Below, one piece after another: positions 46,717-56,217 of a stretch of DNA of 64,000 nt (position 1 is its first letter; every line of letters starts with the position of its first letter). The DNA is from Zarea fungicola (taxonomy: Eukaryota; Ascomycota; Sordariomycetes; Hypocreales; Cordycipitaceae), in contig FWCC01000134.1 in assembly GCA_900169235.1 (NCBI GenBank), positions 1 through 64,000 of the forward strand. The letters run 5' to 3'. Below the pieces are notes generated by a model. That model was not told the origin of the DNA. It searched no databases and saw only the letters and a program-made list of their open reading frames with translations. The position numbers were made by a program, and so were the translations under genes.

Positions 46717-47909
46717 CGGCTTTACTGCAACCAGCTTTCCACAATGATTAACTAGCGTATCTTTTGTACCCGGTGTTGGTCGCGAGTTCTGTCGCCCCGT
46801 CAGGTATCCGGTTTGTCACTAGTAGCTTGGCACAAATGTCCCTTGGTTGTGCTGAGACGTCCTTTCGCCCCAATACAAAGCAAAGTAGTGTTGACGAATA
46901 GTTATTGCGTTCGTCTGGCGGTCTAGCTGCAGTAATGAGTTTTAATGGTAATGCTTTTTGTAAAGGCGATTGGCGCCTGATTATGACTCGTATAGTATCG
47001 GATGCTTTAAGAGGCGAGATTTACAGTGGCCGCTTCTCAGAAGGCCAACCCTTGTTTCTATTCTGGGAACTACTTGCAGGATGTATATGGAAGTCATTAA
47101 TAGATCCTCCGAGCAGCGATTATCTAGTCCCGTTCCAACCCACTCTGTTGTTTCGGCGATTCATCACCCCCAAGTCGTACTGCGGTTGATTGGGCGACTG
47201 CCGAGCGAGCAAGCACCGGATCCATTGAATTACTATATTTGGCAAATTTTGTGGATTAGTACTTGGGCACAACTCTAAAAACTACTATGTTTGGCAACTG
47301 CATGCTTCCTTACATTGCTAGTACGCTTCATGTCCTGTCGGTACATCCGGCGATGTTAAACTTACCCATACCGCCTAGTAAAGAGACAAATTATCTGTAG
47401 ACCACCTTAAAGAGAGATAATAGTTGCAAGAGAGGGGCAAAACAGAGCTATTATGAATTCCTGGCTCGTTGCTTACTCTAGTTGGTAAGCAAGCCACGAC
47501 TGTGTAAATTAGCAGCGTGAAGTAGAGACTGCCGAGTAATATGGCTGGTGTGGAAGTAGTAAAAAGCACTTTTAATATCCTCATACACATGGCAGGAATG
47601 GGGCTTAAGCTGACTGGTGGGGTTTTGCTTCGTGGAAATGATCTGCCGTTTCTGCCTCTAGCAATCCAGCTGGAACTACATCGCGTCATATCGATTTATC
47701 TGTCTGCTCATTCTGACTATAAAGAGGCCCGGAATGCCATATGCTGTCATAATCTGCTCTTTTCTCATCAGTCCAACTTTGATAAACATTCAACGAACAT
47801 ATCCATTCAGTCTCTGAGACGTACAGCAACCAAGACTACGTATGTATCCTACCCCTACTTGTTACAATTGGTTCTAATGGCATTAGGTAGACCAAAGTCG
47901 CCATTCATC

Positions 47910-48320
47910 ATGCAAATTATCAACTTACCTGCGGTAGCCATGGCAGTCATTGGAATGACGGCAGGTGTTTCAGCTGGAATCAATTGTAGAGGAGCTGGAG
48001 GCTGCCTAGGTCAGGCAGGTTCCCTTTCCACTTTGATTGCGTTTGTCTCTGAACGCATCGACCCGAACCGGTGGTACAAGAATGGAGAGCATATTGTATG
48101 CGCTGGTGCTGGCGGAACCGGATTGTGCGCATTTCCCCAAAATACTGGAGGCATCCCTGGAAAAGCTGTTTTGAAACTACTCCAGGATCTCCACCAGCAC
48201 GGTTGCTCCAAGTGTGGAAGTATTCCTATTTTCTTCCCGGATGGTGACAACAACGACAACACCCATGGCATCTTGACTGTTAACCAGGTTGCAAGAGCCA
48301 ATTGCCAGGGTGTTTGCTAA
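47910..48320 (+). CDS. KP4 killer-toxin-like secreted protein
   Basis: The frame encodes 136 residues from the ATG at 47910; it is open further upstream, but the signal peptide begins here. After about 22 hydrophobic residues the mature protein starts GINCRG, as in the KP4 family. The family's cysteine framework, a central HGCSKCGS motif and a C-terminal LTVNQV stretch with final cysteines are all present. KP4 was first described as a virus-encoded killer protein of Ustilago maydis that blocks calcium channels. Cellular homologues are common in ascomycete genomes. The gene looks intact, with no frame break. Its real role (competition between fungi, host interaction or self-regulation) cannot be decided from sequence. 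Confidence 0.82.
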   Translation: MQIINLPAVAMAVIGMTAGVSAGINCRGAGGCLGQAGSLSTLIAFVSERIDPNRWYKNGEHIVCAGAGGTGLCAFPQNTGGIPGKAVLKLLQDLHQHGCSKCGSIPIFFPDGDNNDNTHGILTVNQVARANCQGVC

Positions 48321-48797
48321 CTTAAACATCTCACCCTTGAGTTGAATTGGTCAAACATACTATGTGGTTTCAGGTTCCGTTTCAAACTCCCTAGTTTAAT
48401 ATATATACTCTTTGGCCTATTCCATGCTCTTATCCGATTCGCTTATGCTGTCCATTCTCCAGCAAGTTCGCGACTTTCTAAGGGTCCCCTTATTATACAA
48501 TAAAAGAAAGGGGGCAACGATGTCCTAGCTTTCGGTGTACTTGAAAATTAGTTTTATAATAGATGTGATGGACACTAGATGCAATAGAGCATAGAAGCTA
48601 GATGTATTAGATAGTATTCATGCTGTTTTAATTAGCGAATTACGGTTTTCTTTATATTGGCCACAGCTCTCATACCTACAGCCCCCTGGTTCAATATTAG
48701 TATTTTATTATTGTTGGTACGAGCAAAAGCAATTATTATGAACAGGTTGTGAGGTGGTTCTCGCAGCTGATACACAAATTGTAACTTGATGATAGAT

Positions 48798-48855
48798 NNN
48801 NNNNNNNNNNNNNNNNNNNNNNNNNNNNNNNNNNNNNNNNNNNNNNNNNNNNNNN
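48798..48855. other. assembly gap (58 N)
   Basis: A run of N lies in gene-poor DNA about 480 bp past the KP4-like gene. Confidence 0.95.
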
Positions 48856-49616
48856 CGCTGGATACGCTGCTTGACCTGGGTCAGCAGTCACAACGGTTAT
48901 CCCCAACGCATTTGCAGTATGCTCCAGGTGGGAGTTGTCGGCTGCTCTAATTCGCGCTATCAGGTCTTGTCAGTTTTTCTCTCCAACTGTGCCAGGTACT
49001 GCAACTAGAGGCATGCGTCACACAAGTACCAGCTAAAGCGGCAGAGGGGGTTTAGTCCAGCAGTCGAGCAAGGTTTTCCCCAATACTTAATACAGATCTT
49101 GATTAATGAGGGCGTTTTCGAGGTGATTGAAAGCACTATGATGCGGAAACTTAGGAGCCTTGGTGCCTGACAGTTCTTGCACTGTCGTTGCGCTCAGGCT
49201 GAAGTTCCAATATGGAAGGTTGCCTGTGGCCGGCGAGGCTCGACACCATGTCTCCCGACAGACTACTTGGACATTGAGTTTTCGCCAGCTGTAGAGTTCC
49301 ATTCCATTATTTCTGACAAATTTTTGTTTGATTTGTTTTTACCACGGAAATATATTGAGGAGCGAACCGTATCAACGGTTTTGGGCGTATTGTGTTGGGC
49401 TGTGCCCTCGGCGCCATGCTGCAGCGTTTTAGAGGCAACACTGAACTGCACGTCACCTCATATATGAAGGATCTTGTTTCATTACCGTTCATAAAGTGAC
49501 TAGCTGATTCTAACAAAGGGTCTGGATCGTTTCAGCGTGTTCTAGATTGGTTGTAGTCATGTGGGGATCCTGTTATAATGTATCCTACTATAAAGTATTT
49601 TAGATGCTACCATGAT

Positions 49617-49675
49617 ACATACGACCATAGATANNATATCAGAGAACTCGGGGTCCCGCCAAGCTCTCTCATAGG
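49617..49675 (+). rRNA. 5S rRNA, truncated 5' half
   Basis: ACATACGACCATAG, the conserved fungal 5S start, is followed by NN (49634-49635) and then AGAGAACTCGGGGTCCCG and a CTCTC stretch typical of the first half of 5S rRNA. Similarity ends about 55 nt in, and the 3' half is absent. It is a pseudogene fragment, or a join of two 5S-bearing contig ends. Confidence 0.65.
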
Positions 49676-50451
49676 GACTAAAGTCTATTTGAGTTCGGCT
49701 AGGCTACGTGCACTTTCGACGGTCTGTGCATCCTTTTTTGGAGGTCCTATGTCAAGACCACCAAATCACCACGGTTTTGCGACAACCCGTCATATTTAAC
49801 GGAGCGTGATAGCTTGAAAGGATATAGCCACACTCTCGGCTTCTAATTACACGCCCGACCGCCGAGCTAAGGACAGGCGTGCCAATACCGTATTATTTTA
49901 GTATTAGTAGGTATGCACTTAGTACGGAGTACTAAAACGCTGAAAGAGCTGTTAAGGATTCCTCGCTGAGGAAACCTGCTGAGTAATAGGCAGACACAGC
50001 CAAAAATCGAAAGAGTGACACACCACGGTACAGCTTGTCTGTACACCCCGTGTGCATCGATAACTACACCCCCGCCCTGCGTGACTTGATGGATTCTAAC
50101 AAGCTGCAGGACCCCGCTCTTCCCGCGCGTTGCTCATCGTCCGTCACTCTGCTCTTTAAATAGCATTGAACATAGGGTGCTTTCTGCTTGCCAATAAAGA
50201 GCTTGTCTTGGCTGGTTTAAAAATAAATGACAAATTAAAAGAGAAGAAAACTGTTTTTGTGGCAAAAGCCAGCTACGAACCTCGCACCCCAGTTTTCTAG
50301 CGAACTAGTGTTCCCGTAAGTTGAGAGACATCATCGAAATCGTCGTACAGTCATCAAGCTAGCGTTCTACAGCTAACCAATAATGATCACAAAGTTACCG
50401 AGCCCGTTGCAACTCCACTTTGTCCATATCTCGATAGGCCAAACTCTGCCA

Positions 50452-53400
50452 ATGGATCCTCTCAGCATCATAGCGTCAACAATCACAGTCGTTCAAGCCA
50501 CCGTTTCGACTTATAAGGCGATTCAACACCTGAGAGGCCTTCCGGAGGAGTTCAACGAGGTAGGCCGGCGTCTTCCCCTCGCGGACGACACTCTGCGTCT
50601 CGTACGTCACCAACTTGAAGGCCAAACCATAGATGAGCAGTCGAAGGCTGCCTTAGAGCCTTCTATTAACGGCTGCGAAGCGAAGGCCAAGCAGCTGCGC
50701 GATGTCTTTGCGAACGTTAAAAAAGGAGAGGGAAAAGACGGTTCTATACGGGATATTTATCGCAGATCCTTGCTCCGCTGGGGTAAAGCACATCGAGTAG
50801 AGAACCTCATGAAAGGCTTGTTGTGCGACCTGGATGCTTTGGCTACCAACCAGCTATTCAGGGCGGCAACTCAGAACCTAGTGACTCAGCTAAAGGACGA
50901 GATAGACAAGCTGTCTGATGTGGTGCCAGATGTGCCAGACTCGGAACTTGATAACCTAAAGCGCTTCAACCAGACAATTGAGTCTGGGGGAACGGGCTAC
51001 CTTGCTGAAAGGCAATATATCAACCCAGGTAGTGGCCAGCAGTATAATGTCTCTGGCAGTGGGCACACGATGAATTTTGGTGCGAAATGATAGATGTAAT
51101 GGCTTTACTCATTATCAATAGACTAACTTGTCCTGCTTTCAAGGTTCATCAAGCGAGGATCGCAGGTTTCAAATCCTCCAGGCCCTATATACCTCACCGT
51201 ACCGGGATAGAAAGAATAGGAACCCAGTTCGCGTTCCAGGTACGTGTGAGTGGTTTATAGGCCATGAGGGCTTCAAACAATGGCAAGAAAGCGAATTGTC
51301 CACGATGCTCTGGGTGTCAGCAAATCCCGGGTGCGGAAAATCTGTCTTGGCTAGATATCTTGTGGACTCTGTGCTTCAGTCTAATGCTAGAACGACATGC
51401 TATTTCTTCTTCAAGGACGACTTCTCGGATCAGAGAACAGCAGCAGATGCTCTCTGTTGCATACTGCATCAGATATTCACGCAAAGAATGGACTTGTTCT
51501 CGGATCAGATCTTCAGGCTGCTGGAGGCCCATAGAAAGCATCTTGCTTGCTCATTTAATGAGTTATGGGATGCCCTGGTTGTGCTTTCACAGTATAAAAC
51601 AGCTGGCGAAATAGTTTGCATTCTCGACGCATTCGATGAATGCACAGACGAAGAACAGCGCAAGTTCGCCTCGGCCTTGCGTAATTTCTATGATCCGGGA
51701 AACGACATGAAGAAGAATGCCAAATTGAAGTTTCTTGTCACAAGCCGCCCTTATGATAAGATCAAGCATGGCTTCGAGCCTCTAAATGTTCCAGAGCTAC
51801 CTATCTTCCACTTGAGGGCGGAAAGTGACATGGTGCTATCCAAGATTGCACAAGAAATTGATATCTATATAGAAAATAAGGTCTGTCGGATCAGAAACAG
51901 TCGAAACCTCAGCACGGGCGAGGAGCAGCTGCTGTTGCGAGAACTCCGGCGCATTCCAAACCGGACATATCTCTGGGTTTATCTCACTCTAGAGCTGGTC
52001 GAAAGCGAGATAAGGATCAATAAGAATTGGATTTACACCGCCACCTCAACGCTTCCACAAACTGTTGACGACGCATACGACAGGATCTTAAAGAAGAGTA
52101 CGAGGCCCGAAGAAGCCAAGAAAATGCTACATATTATCGTCGCGGCAGTACGCCCGTTGACTCTGGCTGAAATGGACCTAGCATTGAACCTTCGACAATG
52201 TGACAAATCCTACAAAGATATAGATGGAAGGTTTGACTCAGAGGACGGGTTCCATGCATATGTGAGAAATCTCTGCGGCCTCTTCGTGAATATTACAGAG
52301 TCCAGAATATATCTCCTGCACCAGTCTGCAAAAGAGTTCTTAGTTCCGAAAGAGAAGAAAGATTCTCAAGATCAAGATCTTTTTTGTCTAGAAACTAATG
52401 AGCAAAGCGACTCCAACAGTCAACTTACATGGAAATCCTCACTTCAGCCAGAGGAATCTCATCGCATTCTCTGTCAGATCTGTATCTGGCGCTTATTATT
52501 TGTCGAGTTTGAGACTCAACCTCGGGATGAAATTCTAGACCAAAATCTAGATGGAACTCTGAACAAAAGTTCTAAAAAACAAAAGATATCCAACCATGTT
52601 CGCAACAACTTTCTCGAATATTCTGCTACAAATTGGGCTACTCACTTCCGAGCGACACGTACCAAAGACAATGCAGTTATAGAATTATTACAACAAATCT
52701 GCGATTCGAGCTCAAAGTGTTTTCAGACTTGGTTCGGGATCTATTGGTTGAGCACGCAAATTGGAACACCACCACATTTCACGAATCTTATGGTTGCTTC
52801 GTACTTTGGAATTGAGCCAATTACCACACTCCAGCTAGAGTTGGACGATACTCAGATAGATGCCAGGGATAGTACTTACCAGCGTTCGGCACTCTCGTGG
52901 GCTGCGGAGAACGGATTTGACGTTATAGTGAAGCTGCTGATCACATTTCCGAGCCGCGTCAGGCCTTTGACCAAACCGTGGTTTCTGAAAGGGCCTGAAA
53001 TCGACGCAATGGATATATGGGGCCGAACGCCGCTGTTATACGCGGCCTGGAATGGCCATAGGGCTGTTATTCAACAGCTGGTCTGGGCCGGAGCTCGCGT
53101 CGACTCAAAAGACAACAATGGCGGAACGCCGATAACCTATGCCCTTTTCGCTGGGCAGTATGTTATAGCTAAGCAACTTCAGGAAGTATCCGATGGTAGT
53201 TCAGAGGATGAAATAAGCTGGGAATTACTATTGTCCGCCGCTGGGAACGGTGACTTGGCTATTGTTAAGAGATTGCTCGACAGCGATAGCCTCGCCACGG
53301 TGGCGGTGGATAGCTCCCTTCGCATAGAGCACTTGTCTGCCGCCGATCAAGGGCAGGTGGCAGTTTTACGGCAGGTAAGGGAGAAGAATATCAGCGTCGA

Positions 53401-54211
53401 TACCAAGGACGAGGAAGGTCGGACAGCACTTTCGCGAGCGGCTGAAAATGGACGCGAGGCTGTAGTACGGTTTCTGCTCAACAAAGGCGCCGACATTGAG
53501 TCCAAGAGTAAGATTGGCCATACGCCGCTCTTGTGGGCCGCTGAGAACGGGCACGAGAGAGTGGTGCAGATACTGCTTGACGGGGGCGCCGACATCGAAG
53601 CCAGAGGACAGAGAGATGCGACAGCACTGCTTTGCGCCACAAGGAATGAGCACAACGCTGTGGCACGGCTGCTAATCGATAGAGGGGCCAACGTTATGGT
53701 CAAGGACGCTTTTAGAGCGACGCCATTATTGCATGCTGCCCAGGGCGGGTGCGAGCTTGTAGTGCGACTGCTGCTTGATAAGGGTGCCGATGTTGAGTAT
53801 AGTGTTACTTGCGGTTTCACGCCGCTGCTTAGCGCGGCCGGCAGGGGGCACCAAGCTGTGGTGTGGCAACTACTTGAGAGAGGCGCCAATGTCGAGGCTA
53901 GGTTTGAGATCACTGGGAGTACGGCGCTACATGGTGCCGCCCATGCTGGGTATGAAGGCATAGTGCGGCTGCTGCTCAATAGCGGCGCCGATATCGAGGG
54001 TAAAAACATTTTCGGGAGTACGGCGCTGCATGGTGCCGCCCTTGCTGGGCAAGAAGCCATAGTGCGGCTGCTGCTGGATGCGGGTGCCAAAGTCGAGATT
54101 AAAGACAGAGACGGCAAGACGCCGCTCGAGCTGGCTACCGCGTTCGCGTACAAGAACGGTAGCCCTACGGATAATGCCATGACAAGGATGCTTCGGCTGC
54201 ATTCCCAATAA
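50452..54211 (+). CDS. NLR/STAND protein: SesA-type N-domain, NACHT, ankyrin repeats
   Basis: Two exons (50452-51079 and 51144-54211) join across an intron with GTGCGA donor, GACTAAC branch and AAG acceptor, giving 1231 residues. The ORF closes falsely without this splice. Residues 1-170 (MDPLSIIASTITVVQAT onward) form the helical SesA/NACHT-N domain. A glycine/serine/asparagine linker with GSGQQYNVSGSGHTMNFG leads to the NACHT NTPase: Walker A near 269-277 (ANPGCGKSV) and Walker B near 366-375 (IVCILDAFDE). About ten ankyrin repeats fill residues ~790-1231 (for example TPLLWAAENGHERVVQILL), the last ones nearly identical. Fungal NLRs of this layout sense non-self and can trigger heterokaryon-incompatibility-type cell death. 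The ligand is unknown. An ATG at 50383 would add 23 residues. Confidence 0.85.
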
Positions 54212-54400
54212 CGGGGAGGTAGATACATTGATGAAAAGGGCGACATATAAGCGCGGACAATTTTAGCGTCATTTCCTGTCCCATTGCTTCCTGATGGATA
54301 AATTAGCAGCTCTCACTAAGGTTTTAGCATGATTTTTTATGGGGTGTAGTTTCAAAAAATACTCATAAGGATTATAATGTAGTTTACATGCTCATTAAAT

Positions 54401-54474
54401 ACATACGACCATAGATATCAGNNGATTAGTAGTTGGGTCGGTGACGACCAGCGAACACCGGCTGTTGTATGTTT
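54401..54474 (+). rRNA. 5S rRNA, gapped copy
   Basis: The 5S start ACATACGACCATAG followed by ATATCAG runs into NN (54422-54423), then the 3' half GATTAGTAGTTGGGTCGGTG through CTGTTGTATGTT. About 60 nt of the usual ~120 are missing at the NN. The likely cause is an undersized assembly gap in a real 5S gene. Confidence 0.75.
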
Positions 54475-54479
54475 TTTTT
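54472..54479 (+). terminator. Pol III T-run terminator of the 5S copy
   Basis: Eight T residues directly overlap and follow the 5S 3' end, the usual Pol III termination signal. Confidence 0.6.
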
Positions 54480-56217
54480 CTATTCCAGAAACATTTTTTT
54501 TTTGTTTGATGTAAAGTTTATGTTGCGCAAAGTGTACAAACTGATAGTAGTGATTTATTTTGTAGTGGCGTGTACGGCATGCAGCCACAAAACGCCATCC
54601 GGCCAGCTTCCGCGGCCTGGGCTGGTTTGCTTCTTTTAGTTACAAGACAGTTAGAAGTGCTCCGCGGCAACTTTTAGCCTACAACGGCGGCCAGCTGAAC
54701 AGGGGCGGTGCCGGGTTCGACAAGCAAAGGACGTTATATATAGAGTACTACAATGCACCAAGCGTTGACTACAGTAAAAATAAACCACCGCCAACCACAC
54801 TCCGTGAAATCCACCCAGTCAATCTAGTGTCTTGAGGAGGAATACCTGTCAAAGTCTGGGCCTCCTCCCACAAAATTTGCCCACTCTCGTGATTCAAACT
54901 TTCCAGACTGGCACCTTAACTCGGATTCATTCAGATAGACTGCTTTAGGATGTGACCTGACGGTTCTTCATCGAACAATGCCCCCAAAACGTCAGCAGCT
55001 GACTTGGCCGTCGTTCTAAGCTAGCCGTTGGGCCACAACCAAGTTATAATCGGCGCCAGTTCATTGCCCGCCACATAGTTTTATGACAGTACTCTGGGGA
55101 AGTGATGCACGTCCCATGATGCCACAAGGCATGCTACCAGAATCAAGGCCAAGTACGTTGATGGCTGGTGAGATACGGAGTCATGGTTCAGACGGCGCTG
55201 TAATTCCATTCCAAAGCTTGTAGCAGAAAGAATAACAAAGTGTCATTCGGGTCCTTATTTCAAGACGAGAAAGACGTAGTAGGATGCAACACGTTGCTGT
55301 ACATATATCATGAGTTTCCGGCGCAGCTTTGATACCTCGTACTGTTGCCTCCTAGCCGAACCAAAGTCGCACAATAAAAAAGGTACTTGCATTGCTCTAG
55401 GAAATAGGTTGCGAGGCAATTCACTTTGCCATTGCTAGGAGCACGCAAAACTTAACTTACCCTTGCGGTTCTTCATTCTGCTGCGCAGTGAGCTTTGCTA
55501 TCACCTAACGCAAGCTCAGCCCACATTTGCTCCGCGACACCTTGAATTGGCCAGCGAGGCTGGACTAGGCAGGGAGAGCGTTTGAAAACACTGCAGGTAG
55601 CCACGCTTGCTGCACATAGTTTTGCAGGTTCAGTGTCCGCCATTTGCTCTGAAAAATTCTATTGGCACTCACTAAAGACTGCGTACTATTTGTCCACACT
55701 GCGTCCTTGTTCAGACTGGCCTTAACGGGTCAGAAAGTGGAGGGAATTTGTATCTTCGGGCAAGGCATCAGCGACTACTCCCTGAAGGGCTACCTCTTGA
55801 ACTCCTAGGCTATTGGGAACGGCGCCTGTAGGGACGGGTTTAGAGATGATTCAAGTTCTGCTGCTAGCCTGCAACACCAGTCATTGAAATATGCAGCTGC
55901 AGTGAAACATTTCTTGGCGAGAGCCAAATATAAGCAGGAACAGCATGATCTTTATTCGAACCCTGTAACCGCTTGCCATTTGCAGAGCACAAATCGGAAG
56001 GAGAGGTAACCAAATTCGGCTATCGGGCACGTATGCATCTGAATTGCTGCCCAATGTACAGATTTAAGCAACCCCGCACGAGTTCACTATATCTGGATCC
56101 AACATCGTACAGAAACTAGCCTATCAAATGTCCCAAAGCCGTCATATCTAACTTTATGTATTAAAAAGTAGGATATCTGACCCACTGATTAAACAATCAC
56201 CGTCTCTGACATGAGCC
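54480..56217. other. 1.7-kb interval without recognised genes
   Basis: No protein gene was recognised. Near the right end an ATG at 56211 opens a ten-codon frame that overlaps the start of the next gene. Confidence 0.35.

Larger units (their letters stand above)
44948..47909. other. 3-kb gene-poor interval
   Basis: No intact gene was recognised. It contains the two small items listed separately (an open frame at 45389-45661 and a tandem repeat near 46680) and a signal-like stub at 46513 that stops after 27 codons. Confidence 0.35.
48321..50451. other. gene-poor interval with assembly gap
   Basis: No protein gene was recognised. It contains the N gap at 48798-48855, a partial 5S rRNA at about 49617, and the promoter of the NLR gene. 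An upstream in-frame ATG of the NLR lies at 50383. Confidence 0.4.

Noticed and set aside
46810..46830. 17-bp match to part of the ankyrin gene at ~14665 (TTTGTCACTAGTAGCTT)
   Set aside because: Too short and isolated, with no similarity in the flanks; treated as chance.
47541..47909. N-terminal extension of the KP4-like frame
   Set aside because: The frame is open, but a clean signal peptide begins at 47910; the extension would bury it.
51128..51143. Separate start for the NACHT-ankyrin ORF at 51128
   Set aside because: A GT-AG intron with a GACTAAC branch site joins it in frame to the SesA exon, matching known NLR architecture; 51128 lies within that intron.
53347..54246. 299-residue minus-strand frame
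   Set aside because: Antisense shadow of the ankyrin repeats of the NLR; its serine/alanine-rich repetition mirrors the real repeats.
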